From Acidimicrobiales bacterium (GTDB lineage: Bacteria; Actinomycetota; Acidimicrobiia; Acidimicrobiales; Poriferisodaliceae), in NCBI GenBank assembly GCA_020631315.1, contig JAHDHM010000216.1:1-6515 (forward strand): a DNA stretch of 6,515 nucleotides. The letters are read 5' to 3'. Below, in pieces: positions 1-6,079 of this stretch. Positions within the stretch are counted from its first letter, which is position 1, and each line of letters begins with the position of its first letter. A program made the translations under genes and the position numbers. The notes under the pieces were generated by a model. That model made no database searches. It was not told the origin of the DNA and saw only the letters and a program-made list of their open reading frames with translations.

Positions 1-77
1 GCGACGGTCGCAAGGAATCGGGATCCCTTGGTCGGTTCCGGCTCGAACAGGTACCGACCCTTCAGCGTGTGGGCCAC
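1..77 (-). CDS. Probable YigZ/IMPACT-family protein, N-terminal fragment (runs off left edge)
   Basis: Reading the minus strand from a GTG at 75-77 gives 25 codons to the edge, beginning VAHTLKGRY and containing TKGSRFLATVA. The short 'K-x-SRF-(I/L)-A' element preceded by an acidic, proline-containing stretch is how YigZ/UPF0029 (IMPACT-like) proteins usually begin, so I infer that family; these are small conserved proteins of about 200 residues linked to translation or stress control. The start is supported by position: the upstream gene's TGA ends at 79, leaving a single base between stop and GTG, which is typical of a coupled operon gene. No strong Shine-Dalgarno is visible, so translation may depend on re-initiation. 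With only 25 residues visible the family call is tentative, but that a gene continues leftward here is likely. Confidence 0.5.
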   Translation of the reverse strand, partial: MAHTLKGRYLFEPEPTKGSRFLATV

Positions 78-78
78 C

Positions 79-720
79 TCAGGACTTGTCGACCGTGTAC
101 TCGATCAGCCGGGTCATGACCTCGTCGCCGGCCTTGTCCACGCTGCCCGCATCGAACGGCGGCTGGGGGTCGTACTCGATCATCAGCTGCATCGCCTTCG
201 CCGCGGTTTCATCCACGAGCAGCTCGGAGAGCCGAAGCGCCATGTCGATGCCGGAGGAGACGCCGGCGGCGGTGATGATCCGCTCGTCGAGGTGTTCGAC
301 GACCCGGGTGCCGGTCGGGATGGAGCCGTGCTCCTCCAGCGTGGAGTACGTCGACCAGTGCGTCGTGGCTTCGAGTCCGTCGAGCAGACCGTTGGCGGCG
401 AGAACGAGCGAACCGGTGCAGACCGATGTCGTGAACCGTGTGGTCGGATGGACGGCGTCGAGCCATGCGTGGATGGGATGGTCACGGCCCATCAGCCCAT
501 CGGTTCCGATGCCGCCGGGGACGACGACCACATCGGGTTGGGTGTGGTCGGCGAACGTGGCATCGGCGATCAGGCCGAGGAAGCCGTTGTCGGTTCGGAA
601 TTCGCCCGTTCGTTCGCCGACGAAGGTGACCGTTGCGCCGGGAAGGCGCTGGAGCGTTTCGTAGGGACCGATGGCATCGAGCGCCGTGAGTCGATCAAAG
701 AGTGCGATGGCGATGTCCAC
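79..720 (-). CDS. DJ-1/PfpI family protein, isonitrile hydratase-like
   Basis: This 213-residue cytoplasmic protein is a full-length member of the DJ-1/PfpI (class I glutamine amidotransferase-like) superfamily. The nucleophile-elbow cysteine is C101 in TSVCTGSLVLA (98-108), followed by GLLDGLEATTHW (111-122). D15 in LTALDAIGPYE sits where the acidic catalytic residue lies in isonitrile hydratases, and a VVVPGG segment (65-70) precedes the elbow. The tail motif QLMIEYDPQPPFDAGS (178-193) also matches the pattern known from Pseudomonas isonitrile hydratase, which hydrates R-NC to N-substituted formamides. Family known: many such proteins have untested substrates, so isonitrile hydration is inference. 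Some relatives are N-terminal halves of AraC-type regulators, but here no DNA-binding domain follows. The start is a GTG at 718-720, preceded by GAGGA about 3-4 bases upstream; the residues after it match the usual family start. It lies 11 bp after the ACT-domain gene and one base before the next gene, so it is an operon member. Confidence 0.88.
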   Translation of the reverse strand: MDIAIALFDRLTALDAIGPYETLQRLPGATVTFVGERTGEFRTDNGFLGLIADATFADHTQPDVVVVPGGIGTDGLMGRDHPIHAWLDAVHPTTRFTTSVCTGSLVLAANGLLDGLEATTHWSTYSTLEEHGSIPTGTRVVEHLDERIITAAGVSSGIDMALRLSELLVDETAAKAMQLMIEYDPQPPFDAGSVDKAGDEVMTRLIEYTVDKS

Positions 721-731
721 GGTTCCTCGGT

Positions 732-1247
732 TCAGTTGATCGGTTCGACCTCGACCATGAGGTCCGGGGTCACCGCTTCGATGCTCGCTTCGAGCTGGTC
801 GGCATCGATGTCTGCTGAAGCGGTGAGTGTGGCGGTCGCAGTGAACATCCGACCGCTCATGGGCGCCGGACCCACTTCGGTCTCGAGCTCGTCGATGCTC
901 ACCTTTCGGCTCGCGAGCACCTGCGCGATCTCGTGGACGATTCCGGCATGATCCTGACCCACCACGCGAAGGCTCCAGGACTGGCCGGGCGTGGGCGCCG
1001 CCTCGGTGGAGGCCCGTTCCGCCTGAATGTCCAGCAACCCGCTCGAGTCGATCGCCCCGAGGGCGGCCAGGGCAGCGTCGATCTGCGCGTCAGGGATCGT
1101 CGCCAGGACGATGCCGGCGAACTTGCCCGCCAGCTCGGCCATGTGGCTCTTTTCCCAATTGCCGTCGTGGTCGGCAATGGCCCCGGCAACCGCCTCGACG
1201 AGGCCTTCACGGTCGTCGCCGATGATCGTGATCACAAGTGCACCCAT
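732..1247 (-). CDS. Double ACT-domain protein, GcvR-like
   Basis: The protein is 171 residues from the ATG at 1245-1247. Two ACT domains are visible: residues 3-70, starting VITIIGDDREGLVEAVAGAI, and residues 91-168, starting WSLRVVGQDHAGIVHEIAQV, joined by a Thr/Pro/Ala-rich linker (80-90). In each, the beta1-loop-helix pattern '(D/G)-D/H-(R/A)-(E/G)-(G/I)-(L/V)-V' is the amino-acid-binding ACT signature. This arrangement without a catalytic domain is that of GcvR (glycine cleavage system repressor partner) and related proteins, which sense amino acids through protein-protein contact. No gcvA or gcv genes are in the window, so a role in glycine control is not shown. A TTG 18 bases upstream (1263-1265) is in frame, but the conserved domain starts directly after the ATG, which I prefer. 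No clear Shine-Dalgarno precedes either. It is the first gene of the minus-strand unit with the isonitrile-hydratase-like gene. Confidence 0.85.
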   Translation of the reverse strand: MGALVITIIGDDREGLVEAVAGAIADHDGNWEKSHMAELAGKFAGIVLATIPDAQIDAALAALGAIDSSGLLDIQAERASTEAAPTPGQSWSLRVVGQDHAGIVHEIAQVLASRKVSIDELETEVGPAPMSGRMFTATATLTASADIDADQLEASIEAVTPDLMVEVEPIN

Positions 1248-1300
1248 GGAGAGACCGTACTGCAACGATTGCGGCGGGTTGCATGTGGGAGGCTTGGGGC
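1248..1300. promoter_or_regulatory. Divergent intergenic region, expected promoters for both flanking units
   Basis: Only 53 bp separate the ATG of the minus-strand ACT-domain gene from the ATG at 1301 of the plus-strand gene. Both are first genes of divergent units, so this stretch (and perhaps coding DNA on either side) should hold or overlap two promoters. I see no convincing -35/-10 pair on either strand; the region is GC-rich. The one clear element is a plus-strand Shine-Dalgarno, GGGAGG at 1287-1292, 8 bases before the ATG at 1301. Confidence 0.45.
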
Positions 1301-1888
1301 ATGTTCGCTCGCACCCCCGATGGCGTGGACCTCTGGTGGGAGATGACCGGCACCGGCCGGACCGTCACGGAGGCGGTCGTGGTGGGCCACGTGGTGGCTG
1401 CGAACCGCGCGAACACGGACCAGACTGTGCCGGTGCCAGCATTCGTTCCCGAGGACTTCGACGTCCCCCGCATCAAGATGTTCGACCACTTCCGGCTCGA
1501 GGCGCTCGGCCCCGAACACAACGAGCGGGACCACACCGCCTGGACGAGCAGCATGGACCACATCCATGCAACGCTCGGATTCGAGGGTCATCCGTGGCCG
1601 ATGCCGATGACGGTTGCGGAGAACCTCGAGGACATGGACATGCACCTGCGAGAGTTCGATGAACGCACGAGTTTCACCTGGTCGATCCTGGCGGCCGGAA
1701 CCGACGACGTCATCGGCTGCATCTACCTGTACCCCTTCGATCCGGCGAGGCCCGGGCAGGGTCGCTTTCGCAGCTGGGTGACGGCCGAGCGAGCCGCCGA
1801 CGACTCGACCATCCGCACCACGATCGCCGCGTGGTTTGCGTCCGACTGGCCCATCGAGGTCACGGCCGACTGGCACGCGCCCGCATGA
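1301..1888 (+). CDS. GNAT-like N-acetyltransferase with hydrolase-like N-terminal leader
   Basis: From the ATG at 1301 the product is 195 residues. Residues about 49-187 look like a small GNAT-related family: FVPEDFDVP (48-56), FRLEALGPEHNERDHTAW (64-81), SSMDHI (83-88), and a central DDVIGCIYLYP (135-145) resembling the GNAT beta4 strand, then RSWVTAE and a terminal AAWFASDWP. The usual acetyl-CoA P-loop R/Q-x-x-G-x-G/A is not recognisable, so activity is uncertain. Residues 1-19 (MFARTPDGVDLWWEMTGTG) instead resemble the first strand region of alpha/beta-hydrolases and have no counterpart I know in the GNAT group. Start choice: the ATG at 1301 has GGGAGG at an 8-base spacing, clearly the best ribosome site. 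GTGs at 1427 and 1433 lie where the GNAT family would normally start but lack a good ribosome site. The open frame also extends to an ATG at 1238, which would overlap the divergent gene and is unlikely. The stop TGA overlaps the ATG of the methyltransferase gene, so the two are translationally coupled. An acyl acceptor cannot be predicted. Confidence 0.72.
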   Translation: MFARTPDGVDLWWEMTGTGRTVTEAVVVGHVVAANRANTDQTVPVPAFVPEDFDVPRIKMFDHFRLEALGPEHNERDHTAWTSSMDHIHATLGFEGHPWPMPMTVAENLEDMDMHLREFDERTSFTWSILAAGTDDVIGCIYLYPFDPARPGQGRFRSWVTAERAADDSTIRTTIAAWFASDWPIEVTADWHAPA

Positions 1889-2760
1889 GGGCCAGCAAGG
1901 ACGACGTTCGGGAGATCGCGTCCCGCCGGGGTTGGACGATCCTTCGGCGATGCCCCGTCTGTGCGCACGAGCGGTGGCGGCCGCTGTTGCTTGCGCATCG
2001 CGATGCCTGCCTCGCACAGTGCAACGACTGCGAGATCGTGTTCCTCAACCCCCGACCGTCGCGGGATGAAACGGACTCGGGCTATGAGCCCGACGATTCC
2101 GAGGCCATGCTCCCTCGACTGATTCGGCGCGGCGTCCTCAACGAGGACGGCTCACCGAATCCGGACACGCTGCGACGACGCTACGACAAGCTCATCGAGC
2201 TCACCGCTGCGCTCGAACCAACCGAGCCTGTGGTGGACATCGGATGTGGCATGGGCACGTCGACACTTGCGCTGCACGCGGCCGACATCGATGCCATCGG
2301 CCTGGAGATCGACCCGAACTTCGTCGAAGTCGCCCGGTCGACGTTCGGTCTGGATGTACGGGTCGCCGACGTGACGCAACCGCTGGACCGCCGCCACCCG
2401 GTGGCGACGCTCAACTCGGTACTCGAACACATCGATGACCCGGTCCGCTTCCTGTCGGGGATTCGCACCAACGTCCTCGAGGACGGCGGAACCCTGGTGG
2501 TGACGGTGCCGAACCTCGCATCCACGGAGTTCGTGCGACTCGGCACGGAATGGCCGAACCTCACGCCCCAACACGTCTTCTACTTCACCGAGGCGACGCT
2601 CGCCGCAGTTGCCGAACGTGCTGGATTCACCGTCGACGCCGTGTGGGCGCCCGAGGTGTCCCCTCGACCCGACAACCAGCTCGAACTGTGGGCTCGCATC
2701 GGGCTCGGCCATGCCGGAAACCTCAGTGGTGGCATCGGCATGGCGCTGCGCGCCGGCTGA
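1885..2760 (+). CDS. Class I SAM-dependent methyltransferase with N-terminal zinc ribbon
   Basis: This 291-residue protein starts with a probable zinc-binding knuckle pair, CPVC (23-26) and CNDC (46-49), followed by IVFLNPRP (51-58). That combination is typical of a methyltransferase subgroup (Methyltransf_23-like) often found near sugar, polysaccharide or natural-product genes. The Rossmann core follows: motif I VVDIGCGMG (116-124), the acidic ribose-binding residue E141 in GLEIDP, motif IV-like LNSVLEHIDDP (176-186), and GGTLVVTVPN (201-210). HVFYFT later in the chain is where this group has a conserved His-containing segment. The substrate is unknown. The frame is open upstream to 1831, but the ATG at 1885 overlaps the preceding TGA by four bases (ATGA) and begins just before the knuckle, so I use it. 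There is no separate Shine-Dalgarno; coupling to the GNAT-like gene upstream is likely. The gene ends 24 bp before the end of the convergent gene. Confidence 0.9.
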   Translation: MRASKDDVREIASRRGWTILRRCPVCAHERWRPLLLAHRDACLAQCNDCEIVFLNPRPSRDETDSGYEPDDSEAMLPRLIRRGVLNEDGSPNPDTLRRRYDKLIELTAALEPTEPVVDIGCGMGTSTLALHAADIDAIGLEIDPNFVEVARSTFGLDVRVADVTQPLDRRHPVATLNSVLEHIDDPVRFLSGIRTNVLEDGGTLVVTVPNLASTEFVRLGTEWPNLTPQHVFYFTEATLAAVAERAGFTVDAVWAPEVSPRPDNQLELWARIGLGHAGNLSGGIGMALRAG

Positions 2761-2768
2761 CGAGGCTC

Positions 2769-2782
2769 CGTCGAGTTCGACG
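2769..2782. terminator. Short inverted repeat between convergent genes, possible weak bidirectional terminator
   Basis: The 24-bp gap between the two convergent stop codons contains the perfect inverted repeat CGTCGA-GT-TCGACG, which can fold as a 5-bp GC-rich stem with a 4-base AGTT loop. It sits where both transcripts should end. There is no run of T on either side, so it is not a canonical intrinsic terminator; this is inferred from position and symmetry only. Confidence 0.3.
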
Positions 2783-2784
2783 CG

Positions 2785-3996
2785 TCAGTCCCGAAGGTCG
2801 GCCAGCTGCTCGTTCGACCAGATCTTCCGCTTGAACCGCGGGTTCTTGGAGGACATGTCGATCTTGTATTCGCCCGAATCGTGCGGGCTCGGAAGGCCGA
2901 GGATCTCGCACAGCCGCCGGGCCAGCCAGATCTCGATCTTCAGCACGACCATCTTCTTGCGCAACCGTCCCTGCACGTCCCGGTTCAGCACGGTTGGAAG
3001 CGTGTTGAGCGTGAGGATCTCGTTGATGGCGGGGTTGGCCATCTTCTCTCGGCCCTCGTCGCTGGCGTAGAAGTGCGTGACGGCAAAGACCACCCGCTTC
3101 GGCTGCACCTGCTGGATGAACTCGCACGAGCTGACGACCGTGGAGCCGGTCCGCACCATGTCGTCGAACAGCACGATGTCGTGCCCACGGATCTCGTCGA
3201 AGGTCATGTCGGAATCTGGGTGGAGGGTGATCTCGACTTCACGCTCGCCCGACCGTTCCTTGTCCAACATGATGAATTTCGCCTGCGGCAGGTTCAGCCG
3301 GTTGAACATTTCCTTCACGAAGTCCCGGGCGCCCTTGTCCGGCGCGCACAGCGCCAGCCCTTCGCCGGTGGAGCCGTACTCGATGATGTTGGACTCGCGG
3401 AGGTAGTCGGCGTAGACGTCGTACGGGATCAGGTTGTGGAAGCGGCCTTCGAAGACGCGGGTGAACTCTGCCTGCACGGAAGTGGAGTGATTGTGCACCG
3501 TGACGACTCGGTCCACGCCCGCGAGGTGCAGCATCTCGGCGTAGAGCCGTGCGGAGAACGGCTGGCCGTCGAACTTCTTGCGATCCGCCTCGTCGCGCTC
3601 GAAGGCGGTCGTGCCGTGGTCGACACCGGGGCCCCGGTCCTGCGCGCTGTAGAAGAGATCCGGCTCCACGAGCACCACGGCGGCGGCGCCGTTGTCCTTC
3701 GCGGCCCGGGCGATCAGCAGGTTGCGCATCGCCAGGTTGTTTCGGCTCATGATGCGGTTCGTCGTGCTGACGATCACCACCGTTCGGCCGTTGAGCTGGT
3801 CGCCGATCGCGCTGAGGTCCTGCTCGTCGTTGATGAAACGGGGGCAGAACTCCGTGTTGGCGAAGGTCTTGATGCTGATGAGATCCGCGATGTCCTCGGA
3901 CTGACCGAAGGCGAATGCCACGTCGATCGCGAAGGGGTCATCGGAAAAGTTGCCGACGATGATGACGTCGTCAGGATCGGTTGTGGGGGCCGTCAC
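2785..3996 (-). CDS. Divergent ribose-phosphate pyrophosphokinase (PRPP synthetase) homologue, long form
   Basis: The 403-residue product is a diverged Prs-type protein (canonical bacterial Prs is about 315). Prs transfers pyrophosphate from ATP to ribose 5-phosphate to give PRPP. Matching elements in order: SAQDRG (117-122) for the ATP-loop QDR; VDRVVTVHNHS (161-171) for the VDRVLTVDLH block; LDKERSG (244-250), keeping the Lys and the second Arg of the catalytic DKRR flexible loop but with Glu between; the PRPP/ribose-5-phosphate loop VLFDDMVRTGST (275-286) for LVDDMIDTGGT; and KRVVFAVTHFY (300-310). Residues about 122-141 form an insertion after QDR, and about 40 residues (365-403) extend beyond the usual C-terminus, ending basic. 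It may be a true synthetase or a phosphoribosyltransferase-fold paralogue; a regulatory role like that of Prs-associated proteins is also possible. The start is the GTG at 3994-3996, with AGGAGG only 2 bases upstream. The frame stays open far upstream, but through the oxidase gene in the wrong frame. It lies 68 bp downstream of the oxidase gene. Confidence 0.82.
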   Translation of the reverse strand: MTAPTTDPDDVIIVGNFSDDPFAIDVAFAFGQSEDIADLISIKTFANTEFCPRFINDEQDLSAIGDQLNGRTVVIVSTTNRIMSRNNLAMRNLLIARAAKDNGAAAVVLVEPDLFYSAQDRGPGVDHGTTAFERDEADRKKFDGQPFSARLYAEMLHLAGVDRVVTVHNHSTSVQAEFTRVFEGRFHNLIPYDVYADYLRESNIIEYGSTGEGLALCAPDKGARDFVKEMFNRLNLPQAKFIMLDKERSGEREVEITLHPDSDMTFDEIRGHDIVLFDDMVRTGSTVVSSCEFIQQVQPKRVVFAVTHFYASDEGREKMANPAINEILTLNTLPTVLNRDVQGRLRKKMVVLKIEIWLARRLCEILGLPSPHDSGEYKIDMSSKNPRFKRKIWSNEQLADLRD

Positions 3997-4064
3997 GACC
4001 TCCTGTTTACAAGGTGGCGGCACAGGAAACGACGTGCGGCCCGATGTCACGCGGCATTGGTGCG
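3997..4064 (-). promoter_or_regulatory. Gap upstream of PRPP-synthetase-like gene, with AGGAGG ribosome site
   Basis: These 68 bp are the only sizeable gap in the right-hand minus-strand unit; the other junctions overlap. It holds a perfect AGGAGG (minus strand, 3999-4004), only 2 bases from the GTG start, which is closer than the usual 5-9. A separate promoter for the PRPP-synthetase-like gene could lie here. A GTGACA hexamer exists on the minus strand (about 4045-4050), but no good -10 follows at 16-18 bp, so I do not call a promoter. No terminator hairpin with a T-run follows the oxidase gene, so read-through is possible. Confidence 0.4.
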
Positions 4065-5450
4065 TCAGAGCAGTTTGCTGGCCAGCAGGCCAGCCTTCGA
4101 TTCCTTGTCGGTCTCGTACTCTTTCCTGTCCGCCCCGAACATCACGCGACGTGTGCCCCAGACACCCAGGAAACGCAGTGGTTCGGGCTCCCACTTGCGC
4201 GATGGCCGGTTCACCCACGGCAGGGTCGTCCGTTCGGTTTCGGCGCCGACGATGAGGTCGGCCAGCGTTGCACCGGCAAGGTTGGACGGCGCCACGCCCT
4301 CTCCGACGTAGCCGCCGGCATCGGCCATGCCCGTCGTCCGATCGAAATTGACCGATGGCGTGAAGTTGCGGGGCGCGCCGAGCACACCACCCCAGCGGTG
4401 GGTGATCTTTGCCCCAGCGAGCGCAGGGAAAAGGTCGACGAGCGTCTCCTCGACCATTTTGTGTGTGGGCTCGTGACGTTCGATCTTCGGTGTGATCCGG
4501 GATCCGAACACGTACGGCACCCCGCGCCCGCCAAAGGCGATCCGGTTGTCCTCGGTCCGTTGCCCGTAGATGACCGCATACCGACCGTCGGCGAACGTGG
4601 GTCGGCCCTGCAGGCCGATCTCGTCGAAGACGGATTCGTCGAGCGGCTCGGTGGCGATCATCAGCGAGTAGAGCGGCACCATGGTCCGCCGCTGGCCAGG
4701 AAGGTTTCGGGTGTAGCCCTCGGTGCCCCGCACGACGATCGGCGCGCGCACCGTGCTTCGGCTGGTGATGACCCGCCCTGGCTCGACTGCGATGACCGGC
4801 GTGCGTTCGTGGATCTCGACGCCGCGTGCACGGCAGGCGTCGGCGAGACCACGAACGAGTCGGGCCGGGTCGAGCGCTGCGGTTGCGGCGAAGTGGATGC
4901 CGCTGCGAACATCGGTTGCGTTGACCCGCGCACGCGCTTCGTCGGCCGTGAGCAGCCGCATCTCGTCCTCGGTGAATCCGTGGGCACGTTCGGCTTCGAT
5001 CAGCTCGCGCTGACGCTTTTCCTGCGGCGCGTTTCGGGCCAGGTAGACGGTGCCGCCCTTTGCGTAGCCGCAGTCGATGCCCTCTTCTTGCGTGACCCGG
5101 CCGACTTCGTCGACCGTGGCGAAGACCGACCGCATGAGCCGCATCGCCTCTGCGTGCGAGCTGCCCGCCGCATACGTGTCGACACCGGCGACGAGTTCGC
5201 CGACGCACCAGCCACCGTTTCGACCGGACGCACCGAAGCCGCAGATGTCCTTCTCCAACACGACGATGCGAAGGTCCGGCTGAAGGCCGGCGAGGTAGTA
5301 GGCGGTCCACAGGCCGGTGAATCCGCCGCCGATGATCGCGACATCAGCCGTGATGTCCCGGGTGAGTGGGTTGCGCGGGGCGAGGTCGCCCTCGAACGTG
5401 TCCAGCCACAGGGACAGGCCCCGATACCCGGCACTCGGGTCGGTCGCCAT
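4065..5450 (-). CDS. FAD-dependent oxidoreductase, DAO superfamily (DadA/PuuB-like amine or amino-acid oxidase)
   Basis: The 461-residue flavoprotein should oxidise a C-N bond of an amine or amino acid. The FAD-binding Rossmann element is VAIIGGGFTGLWTAYYL (37-53), with the ribose-binding acid E66 in VVLEKD. GFGASGRNGGW (71-81) is the conserved second FAD-contact segment of the DadA/ThiO/PuuB group. DPARLVRGLADACRARGVEIHE (194-215) is the typical helix before the second dinucleotide strand, and HRWGGVLGAPRNFTPSVN (351-368) plus GYVGEGVAPSNLAGATLADLI (380-400) form the C-terminal FAD-contact region. Layout and the GVAPSNLAG tail most resemble gamma-glutamylputrescine oxidase-like proteins; D-amino-acid dehydrogenase, sarcosine oxidase or another glycine oxidase remain possible. 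There is no signal peptide, so it is probably cytoplasmic. The ATG at 5448-5450 shares one base with the stop of the upstream GNAT gene (TGATG), which fixes the start and shows translational coupling. The substrate cannot be read from the sequence. Confidence 0.9.
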   Translation of the reverse strand: MATDPSAGYRGLSLWLDTFEGDLAPRNPLTRDITADVAIIGGGFTGLWTAYYLAGLQPDLRIVVLEKDICGFGASGRNGGWCVGELVAGVDTYAAGSSHAEAMRLMRSVFATVDEVGRVTQEEGIDCGYAKGGTVYLARNAPQEKRQRELIEAERAHGFTEDEMRLLTADEARARVNATDVRSGIHFAATAALDPARLVRGLADACRARGVEIHERTPVIAVEPGRVITSRSTVRAPIVVRGTEGYTRNLPGQRRTMVPLYSLMIATEPLDESVFDEIGLQGRPTFADGRYAVIYGQRTEDNRIAFGGRGVPYVFGSRITPKIERHEPTHKMVEETLVDLFPALAGAKITHRWGGVLGAPRNFTPSVNFDRTTGMADAGGYVGEGVAPSNLAGATLADLIVGAETERTTLPWVNRPSRKWEPEPLRFLGVWGTRRVMFGADRKEYETDKESKAGLLASKLL

Positions 5451-6079
5451 CAGGTGTCTCGAAGGTCCGGGTTGTGCCAGACGATGAGCACGGAATTGTT
5501 GCCGACGGTTTCGTCGGCGAGGTAGTCGGGCAACGCCCCATGCGCTTCGAAGCCGTTCTCGAGCTGGAAGGTGAGCGTCGGGTCGTAGAGCTCACCCGCC
5601 TTCACCCGTTGGATGTAGGTGTCGGCCGACATGTCGGCCTTGTGGTCCACGTACCCGGGTAGAACCCCGCCGGCGACGATGCCGCGCTTGCCGAGATCCC
5701 GCACGCACTGCTTTCGGAGGTCGTACAGGCGACGACCGATTCCCCGGCCCCGATACTCGGGGTACACGGCGATGCTCGTGCCGTAGTACCAGGGATTTCC
5801 GTGGTCGTGCTCGCTCGCCCCGTCCTCCCCGGCGATCTCCGACAGCGTGTGGTTCGGGGCGTCGAGCGAGAAATCGACGAGCAGACCGAGTCCCATACCG
5901 ATCGCACGATCGCCGTCGAGCACCATGAAGTTGCCCTCGGGGAAGTTGGCCGCGAGCTTGGCGACGCCATCCGCGTCATACAGGTCGTCTGCGTCGATCG
6001 TCGTGAAGACGTTGTGCTCGATCGCCGCCAACTCCTCCGCCCGGTCGACGGTGATTCGTTCGTAGCGGAGTTCGCTCAT
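5450..6079 (-). CDS. GNAT family N-acetyltransferase
   Basis: The 209-residue protein has the GNAT acetyl-CoA-binding motif A in SIAVYPEYRGRGIGRRLYDL (102-121), where R110-G-R-G-I-G115 is the R-x-x-G-x-G/A pyrophosphate loop. Strand beta4 precedes it with GNPWYYGTSIAV, and an N-terminal FMVLDGDRAIGMGLGLLVDF (51-70) gives the usual substrate-side strands. It therefore transfers an acyl group from acyl-CoA to an amine; the acceptor is unknown. The C-terminal part (from about 135, GIVAGGVLPGYVDH, then YIQRVKAGELYDPTLTFQLENGFE) resembles GNATs fused in other bacteria to carbon-nitrogen hydrolases, where this end is an Y-x-x-V-x-x-G-E-x-x-D-P-x-L-x-x-Q pattern; that resemblance is from memory. The ATG at 6077-6079 is chosen because it overlaps the stop of the preceding gene by four bases (ATGA). 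The frame is open further to 6208, but that part lies inside the upstream gene. A weak GAGAAGA lies about 10 bases upstream. Confidence 0.88.
   Translation of the reverse strand: MSELRYERITVDRAEELAAIEHNVFTTIDADDLYDADGVAKLAANFPEGNFMVLDGDRAIGMGLGLLVDFSLDAPNHTLSEIAGEDGASEHDHGNPWYYGTSIAVYPEYRGRGIGRRLYDLRKQCVRDLGKRGIVAGGVLPGYVDHKADMSADTYIQRVKAGELYDPTLTFQLENGFEAHGALPDYLADETVGNNSVLIVWHNPDLRDT

Noticed and set aside
28..951. 307-codon plus-strand open frame at the left end.
   Set aside because: It is antisense to the PfpI-like and ACT-domain genes, both supported by clear family motifs, and has no motif of its own.
1248..1265. Alternative TTG start of the ACT-domain gene, adding six residues.
   Set aside because: There is no ribosome site, and the first ACT strand begins right after the ATG at 1247.
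1232..2017. 261-codon minus-strand open frame opposite the GNAT-like gene.
   Set aside because: It is rich in Arg/His/Gly without motifs and crosses the GNAT/methyltransferase junction. The plus-strand frame has family motifs and a ribosome site.
3997..4064. Promoter with -35 GTGACA for the PRPP-synthetase-like gene.
   Set aside because: No acceptable -10 at 16-18 bp; a single hexamer match is expected by chance.
2881..4311. 476-codon plus-strand open frame opposite the PRPP-synthetase-like gene.
   Set aside because: The translation is a Val/Asp/His/Glu-rich mirror of the real gene, with no domain, and it crosses the boundary between two real genes.
3997..5310. In-frame upstream extension of the PRPP-synthetase-like gene, giving an 841-codon minus-strand frame.
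   Set aside because: The extension runs through the FAD oxidase gene in another frame and its translation is Arg/Ala/His-rich without domains. The Prs-like homology begins just after the GTG at 3996.
3981..5525. 514-codon plus-strand open frame opposite the oxidase gene.
   Set aside because: It is antisense to a clearly recognised FAD oxidase and has no recognisable motif. Long antisense frames are expected at this GC content.
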